From assembly GCA_002786915.1 (NCBI GenBank), contig PCUV01000024.1:1-64000 (forward strand): a DNA stretch of 64,000 bases, read 5' to 3'. This document shows, piece by piece, positions 38,373 to 47,836 of the stretch. The DNA comes from Comamonadaceae bacterium CG12_big_fil_rev_8_21_14_0_65_59_15 (GTDB taxonomy: Bacteria > Pseudomonadota > Gammaproteobacteria > Burkholderiales > Burkholderiaceae_C). The notes beneath the pieces are model-generated. The model did not search any database, had not been told where the DNA came from, and was given only the letters and a program-made list of their open reading frames with translations. Position 1 is the first letter of the stretch. Every line of letters begins with the position of its first letter. The position numbers and the translations under genes are program-made.

Positions 38373-39464
38373 CTACCGTCCCATGACCAGCACCGGGGGC
38401 TCGACAATGCCTTCCACCTTATCCACCAGCCGCAGCAGGGGCGTGAGCTCACGGTAGCGCGCGCAGGTGGCACGGATATAGCGGATAAAACGCGGCGTAT
38501 CGGCCAGGTACTGGGGTTTGCCGTCGCGCAAGGTGAGGCGGGCAAAAATGCCCGCCACTTTCAGATGGCGCTGCAGGCCCATCCATTCCACCGCGCGGTA
38601 AAACTCACCAAAATCTTCGCCCACCGGCAAACCCGCCTGACGCGCCTGCTCCCAGTAACGCACGGTCACGTCCAGGCAAAACTCTTCGTCCCAGCTCAAA
38701 AAGGCGTCACGCATCAGGCTGGCAATGTCGTAGGTGATGGGGCCGTACACCGCGTCCTGAAAATCCAGCACGCCCAGCGGCTGTCCCGGCGATGCAGTGG
38801 CCATCAGATTGCGTGGCATGAAGTCGCGGTGCACATACACCTGCGGTTGCGCCAGGTTCTGGGCGATGATGCGTTCAAACACGCGCTCCAGCGTGGCGCG
38901 CAGCGCGGTATCCACCACCACCCCGCGATGTTTGGCCAGATACCACTCGGGGAACAGTTCCAGTTCGCGCCGCAGCAGCGCCTGGTCGTAGGGTGGCAGC
39001 ACACCGGGGCGCGACGCGCGCTGCCAGTTGATCAGCACCTGCACCGCTTGCAGGTAGAGCGGCAGGTTGGCCTGTGAGTTGGCGGGGTCAATGCATTGCA
39101 TCAGGGTCTGGCCCCCCAGGTCGGTGAGCAACATGAAACCGTTGGCCTGGTCCCACGCCAAGACCTCGGGCACACGCAGGCCCGCACCCTGCATCAGCTG
39201 CGCCACGGTCACAAAGGGCTGGCAGTTTTCATGCTGCGGGGGCGCGTCCATGATGATGAAGCTGCCTGCGCCCGCGTCGATGCGCAAATAGCGGCGAAAG
39301 CTGGCATCGGCGCTGGCCGGGCGCAAGCTGTCGCTGCGCAAGTTGTGTTGGGCAGCGACGCCTTGCAGCCAGTTTGTGAAAGCGTTGGCGCGCTGTGCAT
39401 CGGCCCAGTGGATGACAGACGCAGCCGAAAGCGCAGAGGAGGGGGGCAGGGGTGATGGGCTCAT
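38373..39464 (-). CDS. amgK: Anomeric MurNAc/GlcNAc kinase AmgK-like
   Basis: A 363-residue aminoglycoside-phosphotransferase-fold kinase. The catalytic loop is HRDFMPRNL with D214 and N219, and the metal-binding Asp234 is in LDFQDAVYGP. The N-terminal half carries PASADASFRRYLRI and SFIIMDAPP. Position divergent from lptD matches amgK of Pseudomonas, which phosphorylates MurNAc at C1 in a recycling route that bypasses MurNAc 6-phosphate. In Pseudomonas the partner uridylyltransferase gene murU follows directly; here ppc is next and no murU is in the window. NagZ (2163-3323) supplies the same pathway. The assignment to sugar rather than antibiotic substrates is by context. Confidence 0.82.
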   Translation of the reverse strand: MSPSPLPPSSALSAASVIHWADAQRANAFTNWLQGVAAQHNLRSDSLRPASADASFRRYLRIDAGAGSFIIMDAPPQHENCQPFVTVAQLMQGAGLRVPEVLAWDQANGFMLLTDLGGQTLMQCIDPANSQANLPLYLQAVQVLINWQRASRPGVLPPYDQALLRRELELFPEWYLAKHRGVVVDTALRATLERVFERIIAQNLAQPQVYVHRDFMPRNLMATASPGQPLGVLDFQDAVYGPITYDIASLMRDAFLSWDEEFCLDVTVRYWEQARQAGLPVGEDFGEFYRAVEWMGLQRHLKVAGIFARLTLRDGKPQYLADTPRFIRYIRATCARYRELTPLLRLVDKVEGIVEPPVLVMGR

Positions 39465-39535
39465 GGATAATCCATTCTACAAATCCGCCTTCTGGCTCAC
39501 CCCCGACATTTTTGCGCGCACCCATTGTTTGCCTG

Positions 39536-41881
39536 ATGAATTTCCTGAACCTTGCCGTTTTGACGGACGCAGTCGCCACGCGCCGCTGCGCTGTCGTGTT
39601 GGTGTCGGCGTGGTTGGCGACCCCGGTGCTGGCGCAGCCAAGAGGCGATTTGGAGCTAGGCATCAGCACCAGCCTGCAAGAAGAAATTGATCCGGCGGTG
39701 CGCGCCCAGTTGCCTATTTTTATCAGTGGCCAGAGCATCACCGGTCGTACAGACCTGGAAACATCGGTGCAAGGTGCGGCCATGCTGCGCAAGGGCGACA
39801 TGGTGATTCAAGCTGACCATCTGGATTACTACCAACCCAATGATCTGGCGCGCGCGCTTGGCAACGTGCACGTCAACCGCGCCGGCAATGTCTATGAAGG
39901 ACCCTTGCTTGAACTGCGCGTGGACGCGTTTGAGGGTTTTTTCAACCAACCCAGCTACCAGTTTCTGCGCAACGGCGGACACGGCCAGGCCGATCGGGTG
40001 GATTTTCTGGACCATCAGCGTGCCGTGATCCGCAACGCCACGTTCACCACTTGCAAGCGTCTACCGGTGCCGGACTGGGCACCAGACTGGATTTTGCGCG
40101 CCGGCACCATCAGTCTTGATAATGAAGAAAACGTTGGCAGCGCCCAACTGGCTGTCCTGAGCTTCAAGGGCGTGCCGCTGCTGCCAGTGCCCTACCTGAC
40201 GTTCCCGCTGAGTGACCAGCGCAAATCGGGTTTTTTACCGCCCACGGTCGGGCTGGACAACGTGACCGGTTTTGAGTTGGCACAACCGTACTACTGGAAC
40301 ATTGCGCCCAACCGCGATGCCACTCTCACGCCCACGGTGATGACCAAGCGTGGCGTGAACCTGGGCACGCAGTTTCGCTACCTTGAGTCAGACTATGCCG
40401 GCAGTGTGAAGCTGGACTGGATGCCCGCCGACCGGCTACGCGACACCACGCGCTGGGGTTTGAACCTGGACCACCAGGCCCACTTCGCCAGCCGCTGGAC
40501 CGACAGCGGCATCGGGCTGAACGTGGGCCTGAACCGCGTCAGCGACGACAACTACTGGCGTGATTTCACCCGGACCAACGCGTCTCTGACGCAGCGCCTG
40601 CTTTCCAATGAACTGGCGCTACAGTGGCAAAGCGGCGCCTTCAGCAACAGTGCGCGCGCACTGAGATGGCAGACGCTACAGGACGTGACCGCACCCATCG
40701 TGCCACCATACGACCGCCTGCCGCAGATCACCACGCGTTACGCACAGCTGGTCGGCACGGATGTAAACCTGTCGCTGGAAGCGGATTACACGCAGTTTCA
40801 ATCCAATGCCAGTCTGACCGGTCAGCCCAATGCTGGCAGACTTTTTTCGCTCTTGCAAATAGAGCGCCCCTGGAGTGGTGCGGCTGGTTCACTCACACCC
40901 CGACTGCAATTGCACGCCACGCGATACCAGTTTGACACGCCGCTTGGCAGTGGTCAGCAGCAGGCCAACCGGGTGGTGCCAAGCCTGAGTCTGGACGGCA
41001 CGGTGGTGTTTGAGCGCGACACCTCGTTTTTTGGCCGCAGCTTGCGCCAGACGCTGGAGCCGCGCGCTTTTTACGTCAACACGCCTTACCGCGATCAAAG
41101 CCTGCTGCCCAACTACGACTCGGGCGCCAACGACTTCAACCTGTCCACCATCTTTACCGAAAACGCCTTTGTCGGCAACGACCGCATCTCTGATAGCAAC
41201 CTGCTGACGCTGGGTGTGACCAGCCGCTTGCTCGACCCGCAAACCGGCGCCGAGGCTGCACGGCTAGGGGTGGCACAGCGCCTGCGGTTTCAAAACCAAA
41301 ACGTCACCCTGCCCGGCGGCACCCCTGCAACCGATCGCATCAGCGACATTCTGGTGGGGGGGGCAATTCACTGGAGCCCGCGCTGGAGCTTTGACGGCAG
41401 CTTCCAGTTCAATCCCGACACCGAGTCCACCGTGCGGTCGGCATTGAGCGCCAGTTACCGCCCCGGCAGCTACCGCACCGTGTCGGCGGCGTACCGGTTT
41501 CAGCGCAACGCCAGTGAACAGCTCGATCTGAGCTGGCAATGGCCGCTCTCGTTCCCGCAAATAGCCACAGCAGATGCCGGGGTACCGGGCAGCCGCTGGT
41601 ACAGCGTGGGGCGACTGAACTACAGCCTTGCCGACCGCAAACTGGTGAATTCGGTGCTGGGCTTTGAATACGATGCCGGCTGCTGGCTGGGCCGCATTGT
41701 GCTGGAGCGCTTGCAGACCAGTACCGCCAGCGCAACCCAGCGCGTGATGTTCCAGCTGGAATTTGTTGGCTTCTCGCGCCTAGGCGTGAGCCCATTGAAA
41801 ACCTTGCAAGACAATATCCAGGGGTACCGCACGTTGCGGGAATCTCCCGTTACGCCCAGCCGCTTTGACCGTTACGATTGA
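39536..41881 (+). CDS. lptD: LPS-assembly protein LptD
   Basis: A 781-residue outer-membrane beta-barrel that inserts lipopolysaccharide into the outer leaflet. It starts with a signal peptide (about 1-33, ending TPVLA), then an OstA/jellyroll domain (about 80-190, with MVIQADHLDYYQPNDLARALGNVHV) and the C-terminal barrel (RSALSASYRPGSYRTVSAAYRFQ, then VMFQLEFVGFSRLG). A longer frame from 39452 overlaps the divergent amgK start. The ATG at 39536 gives the signal sequence and is preferred. Followed by surA after six bases; SurA is its folding chaperone. LptA and LptB are encoded at 51160-52610. Confidence 0.95.
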   Translation: MNFLNLAVLTDAVATRRCAVVLVSAWLATPVLAQPRGDLELGISTSLQEEIDPAVRAQLPIFISGQSITGRTDLETSVQGAAMLRKGDMVIQADHLDYYQPNDLARALGNVHVNRAGNVYEGPLLELRVDAFEGFFNQPSYQFLRNGGHGQADRVDFLDHQRAVIRNATFTTCKRLPVPDWAPDWILRAGTISLDNEENVGSAQLAVLSFKGVPLLPVPYLTFPLSDQRKSGFLPPTVGLDNVTGFELAQPYYWNIAPNRDATLTPTVMTKRGVNLGTQFRYLESDYAGSVKLDWMPADRLRDTTRWGLNLDHQAHFASRWTDSGIGLNVGLNRVSDDNYWRDFTRTNASLTQRLLSNELALQWQSGAFSNSARALRWQTLQDVTAPIVPPYDRLPQITTRYAQLVGTDVNLSLEADYTQFQSNASLTGQPNAGRLFSLLQIERPWSGAAGSLTPRLQLHATRYQFDTPLGSGQQQANRVVPSLSLDGTVVFERDTSFFGRSLRQTLEPRAFYVNTPYRDQSLLPNYDSGANDFNLSTIFTENAFVGNDRISDSNLLTLGVTSRLLDPQTGAEAARLGVAQRLRFQNQNVTLPGGTPATDRISDILVGGAIHWSPRWSFDGSFQFNPDTESTVRSALSASYRPGSYRTVSAAYRFQRNASEQLDLSWQWPLSFPQIATADAGVPGSRWYSVGRLNYSLADRKLVNSVLGFEYDAGCWLGRIVLERLQTSTASATQRVMFQLEFVGFSRLGVSPLKTLQDNIQGYRTLRESPVTPSRFDRYD

Positions 41882-41887
41882 CCCATC

Positions 41888-43258
41888 ATGCTTGACCGTT
41901 ATTTCCCATTTGGCCTGTTAGCGTTGGCACTGTTGTCGGGACCTGCTGCAAACGCGCAGGGATTGCGCGCACCTGATTCACCCATGACGCTGACGCCCCT
42001 GGCCGCTACTGCGCCAGCACGCTCCAGTAACGCGGCGGACTTCATCGTCGCCGTGGTCAATTCAGAGCCCATCACCAACCACGAGGTGCGCCGCCAGCTG
42101 GAACGGGTGGTGCAGCAACTTGCCGCCCAGCGCCGCCCCACCCCTGACCTGGCCCTGCTGGCGCCGCAAGTGTTGGACGATCTGATCAACCAGAAAGCGC
42201 AATTGCAGCTGGCGCGTGACACGGGACTGCGGGTGGAAGACGCGGCGCTGGACGAGGCCGAGGCATCCATTGCGCTGCAAAACCAGATTGACGTGGTAGA
42301 GCTGCATCGCCGCCTGGAGCGCGACGGACAAAGCGTGGTGCAGTTTCGCGCACAACTGCACGACCAGATCCTGATGCAGCGCCTGATCGAGCGTGAAGTG
42401 CAACCGCGCATCCGCGTATCCGACGCGGAGGTCGAGCAATACCTGCGCGACCAGCAGACGGCAGCGCCGTCGGGCGACATCGAACTCAACCTAGCACAGA
42501 TTTTGGTGACTGTGCCCGAAGCGGCGACACCAACCCAGGTGGACGCCCTCAAGGCGCGGGCGCAGCGCGCGCTGGAGCGTGCGCGCAAGGGGGAAGACTT
42601 TGCCGCACTGGTACGCGAGTTTTCTGACGCTACCGACCTCAGTACCGGTGGCCAGTTGGGGTTGCGTACCGCCAGCCGCTACCCTGACCTGTTTGTGGCG
42701 GCCACCCAAGCCCTGGCCGTGGGCGACGTGGCAGAGTTGGTGCGCTCTGCGGCTGGCTTTCATGTGCTCAAGGTCGTTGAAAAGATCAACCCAAAAATGC
42801 CCACCGTGGCCGTCACGCAAAGCCATGCGCGCCACATTCTGCTCATACCCGGCCCCACCTTGAGTGAAGCCGCTGCGCGAGAAAAGTTGAGTGAGTTCAA
42901 AAAACTGGTGGTCAACGGCAAAGCCGACTTTGCCGCGCTGGCGCGTGAGCATTCCAAGGACGGCAGTGCCGCCAAGGGGGGCGATCTTGGCTGGAGCAGC
43001 CCGGGCATGTTTGTGCCCGAGTTCGAAACGGTCATGAACCGGCTGGCACCGGGCGAGGTCAGCGACCCGCTGCTAACGCGCTTTGGCATCCACTTGATCC
43101 AGTTGCTGGAGCGGCGCAAAGCCAGCCTGACGCCCGAGCAGCAACGCGAAGCCGTACGCGCCATGTTGCGCGAGAAAAAGTCAGAGCAGGTGTATCAAAC
43201 CTGGGCGCAGGATGTGCGCGCACGCGCCTACGTCGAACTGCGCGAACCGCCCCTGTGA
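41888..43258 (+). CDS. surA: Periplasmic chaperone/peptidyl-prolyl isomerase SurA
   Basis: A 456-residue periplasmic protein that escorts outer-membrane proteins, LptD in particular. A signal peptide (about 1-24) is followed by the SurA N-terminal domain ([21 protein letters not shown]) and two parvulin domains. The first domain is near 195-295 ([14 protein letters not shown]) and the second near 305-410 ([29 protein letters not shown]). A short C-terminal helix closes the fold. The gene is between lptD and rsmA with close spacing. The pdxA gene that often separates surA and rsmA is missing here. Confidence 0.95.
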   Translation: MLDRYFPFGLLALALLSGPAANAQGLRAPDSPMTLTPLAATAPARSSNAADFIVAVVNSEPITNHEVRRQLERVVQQLAAQRRPTPDLALLAPQVLDDLINQKAQLQLARDTGLRVEDAALDEAEASIALQNQIDVVELHRRLERDGQSVVQFRAQLHDQILMQRLIEREVQPRIRVSDAEVEQYLRDQQTAAPSGDIELNLAQILVTVPEAATPTQVDALKARAQRALERARKGEDFAALVREFSDATDLSTGGQLGLRTASRYPDLFVAATQALAVGDVAELVRSAAGFHVLKVVEKINPKMPTVAVTQSHARHILLIPGPTLSEAAAREKLSEFKKLVVNGKADFAALAREHSKDGSAAKGGDLGWSSPGMFVPEFETVMNRLAPGEVSDPLLTRFGIHLIQLLERRKASLTPEQQREAVRAMLREKKSEQVYQTWAQDVRARAYVELREPPL

Positions 43259-44127
43259 GCGCGCCAGAACCCCGACGCCTACGCAGCGCGGGCCGCACTG
43301 GTGGTCACATCGCGCGACGGCGTTTCGGGCAGCACTTTCTGGTCGATGGCGCGGTCATTGACGACATCGTTGCCGCCATCGCACCACAACCCGGGCAAGC
43401 CATGGTGGAGATCGGCCCCGGGCTGGCGGCGTTGACCCAGCCTTTGCTGCAACACATCGACCGCTTGACCGTGATCGAGCTGGACCGGGACCTGGCGCAG
43501 CGCCTGCGCGCCGACCCATGCCTGAATGTCATTGAATCTGATGTGCTTAAAGTGAACTTTGTCCATATTCAACAAGCGCTGAATGCTCCTAAATTAAGAG
43601 TAGTTGGCAACCTGCCCTACAACATTTCTACGCCTATCTTGTTTCATCTATTGGCCTATGTGGACGTGATCGAAGACCAGCATTTCATGCTGCAAAAAGA
43701 AGTCATCGACCGCATGGTGGCACACCCGGCCAGCGCTGCGTATGGTCGTTTGAGCGTGATGCTGCAATGGCGTTATGCGATGGAAAACGTGTTGGCAGTG
43801 CCGCCCGAAAGCTTTGCTCCGCCCCCGCGAGTGAACAGTGCGGTGGTGCGCATGCTGCCGCACGCTCAACCACCATTGGTGCATCAGCGCACGCTGGGTG
43901 AATTGGTCCAGGTGGCGTTCAGCCAGCGGCGCAAACTGCTGCGACACACGCTGGGGCGCTGGCTACAAGAAAGAAATTTTGCGGGTAACTTTGACGTGCA
44001 GCGCCGGGCCGAAGAGGTTCCGACCAGCGAGTACGTTCAACTGGCGCAAGAGGTCACGAAAGACCAGTGCGTGATGGATAGGGGACAGAACTGGCAGGCA
44101 TGCAAGCTGCCCCACCCCAAAGAATGA
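43255..44127 (+). CDS. rsmA: 16S rRNA dimethyladenosine transferase
   Basis: A 290-residue SAM-dependent enzyme that dimethylates two adjacent adenines near the 3' end of 16S rRNA. Signatures are [31 protein letters not shown] (SAM site), ELDRDL, and NLPYNIST, the catalytic NLPY motif. The C-terminal helices carry [16 protein letters not shown]. It starts with GTG, overlapping the surA TGA stop (GTGA). After the family core, the last 25 or so residues are extra and weakly conserved. Confidence 0.95.
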   Translation: MSAPEPRRLRSAGRTGGHIARRRFGQHFLVDGAVIDDIVAAIAPQPGQAMVEIGPGLAALTQPLLQHIDRLTVIELDRDLAQRLRADPCLNVIESDVLKVNFVHIQQALNAPKLRVVGNLPYNISTPILFHLLAYVDVIEDQHFMLQKEVIDRMVAHPASAAYGRLSVMLQWRYAMENVLAVPPESFAPPPRVNSAVVRMLPHAQPPLVHQRTLGELVQVAFSQRRKLLRHTLGRWLQERNFAGNFDVQRRAEEVPTSEYVQLAQEVTKDQCVMDRGQNWQACKLPHPKE

Positions 44128-44351
44128 AGGAGGGTCGCCATGGCCCGGCAGACAACCTGCTCTATTACTCTTTTTTCTGCCCCGCCAATTTCAGGCAGTC
44201 GTCCAGTAGCCCGCGTTGAAGGGGCTGCTCATGCGCAGCGCCTGGGGCGAGATGTCGAGCAATTTGTCAGTTGGCATTTTCTCGCCGGTTTCGGTCAAAA
44301 TTTCAATCGGCGCGTGGCCTGGGGCGGTGCCGGTTTGCTGAGCCTGGTTCG
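44128..44351. other. Gap between rsmA and the barstar gene, possible gene remnant
   Basis: On the + strand a strong AAGGAGG is found at about 44126-44132, followed by ATGG at 44140, but the frame it opens shows no family features. On the minus strand a frame ending at 44191 encodes an acidic, Pro-containing stretch (including MPTDKLLDISPQALRMSS) with plausible codon use but no good start. Either may be a decayed gene. Nothing is called. Confidence 0.3.
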
Positions 44352-44384
44352 CCCGTTCTGCTTGGCTGGTGTGTGCAGAACGGG
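44352..44384 (-). terminator. 10-bp perfect stem-loop after the barstar gene
   Basis: CCCGTTCTGC (44352-44361) and GCAGAACGGG (44375-44384) pair perfectly across a 13-base loop, immediately after the barstar stop codon. No T-run follows on the minus strand, so it may stabilise the mRNA end or serve as a weak terminator. Confidence 0.5.
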
Positions 44385-44834
44385 CTACAGAAAAGAATAG
44401 AAACACCTGAAGGGTATTTTTCGGTCCCCCCAATAATCGGCAGTGTCGCGGAAGATGTCGAGCAACTGTTCGCGCGCTTCCTTGTCGAACTTGGCGTTGG
44501 CTGGAATGTGCTCCAGTACCACAATGAAACCAGGTTGCGGTCCGGACTTGTGCACCGGGTCGGTCATGCTATCGTAGAGCGAATCAAAGTTTTTACCGAC
44601 CGCCACCGTCAGCATGAACTGCTGGCCGATCATGTCCAGAATATCCTGCTTGCTCTGGGCATTGCCCAGATTGGCGTACAAAAAATGGTGCCCCAGCGCA
44701 GTAGCGGCCTCTTGCAGGTCAGGCACACGAAACGCCCGGATCGACTGAACGATATTCGGGCGCACGCCCCGGAGCAAGCCTTCCGCAGCGCTTGTGGGCG
44801 GCTTCAGGGTAGCGATGGCAGGCGACATGTTCAT
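44385..44834 (-). CDS. Barstar-family ribonuclease inhibitor
   Basis: A 149-residue protein with a barstar fold, the intracellular inhibitor of barnase-type RNases. The first helix region is SIRAFRVPDLQEAATALGHHFLYANL and the recognition segment is QSKQDILDMIGQQFML. The core also carries NFDSLYDSMTDP, where acidic residues typically block the RNase active site. The C-terminal YWGDRKIPFRCFYSF is barstar-like. About 30 N-terminal residues precede the core. I chose the ATG at 44834; a TTG at 44852 is also in frame. It starts about 33 bases after the RNase gene and ends at a stem-loop. Confidence 0.85.
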   Translation of the reverse strand: MNMSPAIATLKPPTSAAEGLLRGVRPNIVQSIRAFRVPDLQEAATALGHHFLYANLGNAQSKQDILDMIGQQFMLTVAVGKNFDSLYDSMTDPVHKSGPQPGFIVVLEHIPANAKFDKEAREQLLDIFRDTADYWGDRKIPFRCFYSFL

Positions 44835-44867
44835 TTTCTTTTCACTTCTCAAAAATAGGAATCCAAC

Positions 44868-45257
44868 TCAAGGCGAAATCCGCCGAAAACTCTGGTAATG
44901 GTCGGCTGTGTAGTAACAAACATCGGGTACTCGAGGCTTGCCACCGCACACAATCCGGCGCACACCCCGGTGCTTCAAGCCCGGTGTTGCCACGGTGTAC
45001 TCGCGGTAATAGCCACGCTTTTTGATGGGTAGTAAACGCTCCCGATTACCAAATACCACACCATCTCTTTCGCTGGCAAACGGACCGCCCTGATAGATCA
45101 GTGCAACCATTTGCTGGCCCTCACGCGGCAACTCACTCAGCCCGATTGCCTGCTGGCTCTGATCTGGCGCAACGGATCGGGCTTGCGCCCCACCGACCAT
45201 CGCCAGCAGAAAAACCAGGCCAGCAATGAAAAGCTGAAATCGCTTACAACGTGGCAT
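44868..45257 (-). CDS. Secreted guanyl-specific ribonuclease (barnase/RNase Sa family)
   Basis: A 129-residue preprotein. A signal peptide covers about 1-26 (LFIAGLVFLLAMVGGAQA). The mature part is a microbial N1/T1-type RNase: GPFASERDGVVFGNRERLLP (substrate loop), YYREYTVATPG with catalytic Glu86, GVRRIVCGG with arginines at 100-101, and ADHYQSFRRI with His120. C104 and C114 could form a disulfide in the periplasm or outside the cell. The barstar gene follows directly, which protects the cytoplasm from unexported enzyme. It may serve in nutrient scavenging or competition. Only exported activity is inferred. Confidence 0.88.
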   Translation of the reverse strand: MPRCKRFQLFIAGLVFLLAMVGGAQARSVAPDQSQQAIGLSELPREGQQMVALIYQGGPFASERDGVVFGNRERLLPIKKRGYYREYTVATPGLKHRGVRRIVCGGKPRVPDVCYYTADHYQSFRRISP

Positions 45258-45327
45258 GACACCTGTTTCTCAACTCAAAACCCGGGTTTACCCGGACACG
45301 CAGGGCGCGTAGTGTCGATGATTTAGC

Positions 45328-45410
45328 AAAAAAAAGCAAGTCACTGCCCAAAAAATAGGCAGCAACAAGGGGATGAGCACCCGAGACCCGCCCCTGGCCC
45401 GGCGTGCTCA
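45328..45410 (-). terminator. Stem-loops and T-run after maeB
   Basis: On the minus strand a stem TGAGCAC/GTGCTCA (arms 45404-45410 and 45374-45380) follows the maeB stop. A second stem CTGCC/GGCAG (45344-45348, 45358-45362) comes next, then eight T residues (45335-45328). This is consistent with a terminator between maeB and the RNase gene, which therefore probably has its own promoter in 45258-45330. Confidence 0.6.
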
Positions 45411-45422
45411 GGTCGCGTCGCT

Positions 45423-47732
45423 TTAGCGCGTCGCGTTGGCGTCAGCGACCGTCAGCGCGGTCATGTTGACAATGCGCCGCACCGTGGTGCTGGCCGTCAG
45501 GATGTGCGCCGGTTTAGCCGCGCCCAGCAACACAGGCCCCACCGCAATGCCGCCACCAGCCGCAGTTTTGAGCAAGTTGTAAGCGATGTTGGCCGCATCA
45601 ATGTTGGGCAATACCAGCAAATTGGCATCGCCGTGCAGGGTGCTGTTGGGCATGATAACGCGCCGCTCCGAACTGTCCAGCGCCACGTCGCCATGCATTT
45701 CGCCGTCCACGTCGAGCTCGGGGGCCTGCTCACGCAGCAGCGCCAGCGTATCGCGCATCTTGACGGCACTGGGCTGGCTGCTGCTGCCAAAGTTGGAGTG
45801 GCTGAGCAGCGCCACCTTGGGCGGAATGCCGAAACGGCGCATTTCTTCGGCCGCCATACGGGTAATTTCAGCCAACTGCTCGGCCGTGGGGTCGTAATTG
45901 ATGTGCGTGTCGACCAAAAACAGTTGCCGCCCTGGCAGCATCAGACAATTCATGGCGGCGTAGGTTTTAACGCCTTCGCGTTTGCCAATGACCTGGTCGA
46001 TGTAGTTCAGGTGCAGCGCAGTGGTGCCCCAGGTACCACAAATCATACCGTCTGCAAAACCTTTGTGCACCATCATCGCCGCGATCAGTGACAGACGCCT
46101 GCGCATGTCAATCTTGGCCATCGGGGCGGTGACACCCTTGCGCTCGGTCATGCGATGGTAAGTTTGCCAGAAGTCGCGGTAACGGTCGTCGTGTTCGACG
46201 TTGACGACTTCGTAGTCCACCCCTTGCTGTAGGCGTAGGCCAAATTTTTCGACGCGCGCAGCAATGACTTTGGGACGACCGACCAGTGTCGGCAAGGCCA
46301 GGCCTTCGTCCACCACGATCTGCGCCGCGCGCAACACGCGTTCGTCTTCACCCTCGGAGAACACCACGCGTTTCTTGAGCGCTTTTTTGGCCGCAGTAAA
46401 GATCGGCTTCATGACCGTGCCCGAGGCATAGACAAAGCTTTGCAATTTTTCGCAGTAGGCGGTCATGTCGGAAATCGGGCGCTGCGCCACGCCCGAGTCC
46501 ATGGCCGCCTGCGCCACTGCGGGCGCCACCTTGATCATCAGACGCGGATCAAATGGCTTGGGAATCAGGTATTCACGGCCAAACGCCAGTGGCTCGCCGG
46601 TATAGACTGCCGCCACCACCTCGCTCTGTTCGGCCTGTGCGAGTTCGGCAATGGCATGCACTGCGGCCATTTCCATCTCGACCGTGATGGTGGTCGCCCC
46701 CGCGTCCAGTGCGCCCCGGAAGATGTACGGAAAGCACAGGATGTTGTTGATCTGGTTCGGGTAATCGCTGCGCCCGGTACCGATGATGGCGTCGTCTCGC
46801 ACCGACTTGACTTCTTCAGGGGTGATCTCGGGCGTGGGGTTGGCCAACGCAAAAACGATCGGGTTGGGCGCCATGCGCGCGACCATGTCTTTTTTGAGCA
46901 CGCCTCCGGCAGAAAGACCCAGAAAGACGTCGGCGTTGTCGATCACTTCACCCAGTTTGCGTGCCGCCGTTTTTTGCGCGTAGATGCTCTTGTCAGGATC
47001 CATCAACTCGACCCGGCCTTCATAGACCACCCCGGCCAGGTCGGTGACCCAGACGTTTTCACGCCGCACGCCCAGCTTGACCAGCAGACCTACACAGGCC
47101 AGTGCCGCAGCGCCCGCGCCCGACGTCACCAGCTTGACTTTGGTGATGTCTTTGCCCGCCACCTTCAGGCCGTTCATGATGGCCGCACCGACCGTGATGG
47201 CGGTGCCGTGCTGGTCGTCATGAAAGACCGGAATCTTCATGCGCTCGCGCAGCTTGCGCTCGACATAAAAGCAATCCGGCGCCTTGATGTCTTCCAGGTT
47301 GATGCCGCCAAAAGTAGGCTCCAAAGACGCGATGATGTCCACCAGTTTGTCGAGGTCTTTCTTTTCGTTGATCTCGATGTCAAACACATCGATACCGGCG
47401 AACTTTTTGAACAGGACGCCCTTGCCTTCCATCACCGGTTTGCCCGCCAGCGGGCCGATGTCGCCCAAACCCAGCACCGCGGTACCGTTGGTGACCACGG
47501 CCACCAGGTTGCCGCGGCTGGTGTACTTGTAAGCCGCGTTCGGGTCTTTGACGATTTCTTCGCACGGCGAAGCCACACCGGGTGAATACGCCAGCGCCAG
47601 ATCGCTCTGGTTGACAAGCTGTTTGGTCGCGGCAATGGCGATCTTGCCGGGGGTAGGAAATTCGTGATAGTCCAGCGCTGCACGGCGCAACTGCGCGCGC
47701 TTGTCGTCGGCGTCAGGATGGGTTTTGGGCAT
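45423..47732 (-). CDS. maeB: NADP-dependent malic enzyme with phosphotransacetylase-like domain
   Basis: A 769-residue two-domain enzyme that decarboxylates malate to pyruvate with NADP. The malic-enzyme part (about 1-430) has [43 protein letters not shown] (metal/malate site), [16 protein letters not shown] and [10 protein letters not shown]. The C-terminal part (about 440-769) is related to phosphate acetyltransferase ([37 protein letters not shown]-like and [14 protein letters not shown]). It is thought to be regulatory, as in MaeB-type enzymes. Both parts are intact. Confidence 0.95.
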   Translation of the reverse strand: MPKTHPDADDKRAQLRRAALDYHEFPTPGKIAIAATKQLVNQSDLALAYSPGVASPCEEIVKDPNAAYKYTSRGNLVAVVTNGTAVLGLGDIGPLAGKPVMEGKGVLFKKFAGIDVFDIEINEKKDLDKLVDIIASLEPTFGGINLEDIKAPDCFYVERKLRERMKIPVFHDDQHGTAITVGAAIMNGLKVAGKDITKVKLVTSGAGAAALACVGLLVKLGVRRENVWVTDLAGVVYEGRVELMDPDKSIYAQKTAARKLGEVIDNADVFLGLSAGGVLKKDMVARMAPNPIVFALANPTPEITPEEVKSVRDDAIIGTGRSDYPNQINNILCFPYIFRGALDAGATTITVEMEMAAVHAIAELAQAEQSEVVAAVYTGEPLAFGREYLIPKPFDPRLMIKVAPAVAQAAMDSGVAQRPISDMTAYCEKLQSFVYASGTVMKPIFTAAKKALKKRVVFSEGEDERVLRAAQIVVDEGLALPTLVGRPKVIAARVEKFGLRLQQGVDYEVVNVEHDDRYRDFWQTYHRMTERKGVTAPMAKIDMRRRLSLIAAMMVHKGFADGMICGTWGTTALHLNYIDQVIGKREGVKTYAAMNCLMLPGRQLFLVDTHINYDPTAEQLAEITRMAAEEMRRFGIPPKVALLSHSNFGSSSQPSAVKMRDTLALLREQAPELDVDGEMHGDVALDSSERRVIMPNSTLHGDANLLVLPNIDAANIAYNLLKTAAGGGIAVGPVLLGAAKPAHILTASTTVRRIVNMTALTVADANATR

Positions 47733-47836
47733 GAAGCCTCCGCTTGTGGGTGGCGCCTTTCAAATGAACGCGCCGTTAATAAGGGGGTCGGACGATATTG
47801 TAGGCTTGCCCTCAGAACCGAATCCCGGCCCGAATC

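Noticed and set aside
39452-39535. Upstream start for lptD
   Set aside because: It would overlap the start of the divergent amgK gene and bury the signal peptide; the ATG at 39536 is better.
43255-44127. Missing pdxA between surA and rsmA as a possible deletion
   Set aside because: The surA stop and rsmA start overlap neatly (GTGA), with no scar; lineages without pdxA in this position exist, so it is only noted.
44140-44400. Frame on the + strand after rsmA with a strong AAGGAGG ahead
   Set aside because: The encoded protein has no family features and overlaps the barstar 3' end on the other strand; the ribosome-binding site may be a relic.
44191-44433. Frame on the minus strand after the barstar gene
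   Set aside because: It overlaps the barstar 3' end in another frame and lacks a start; possibly a decayed gene, but it cannot be supported.
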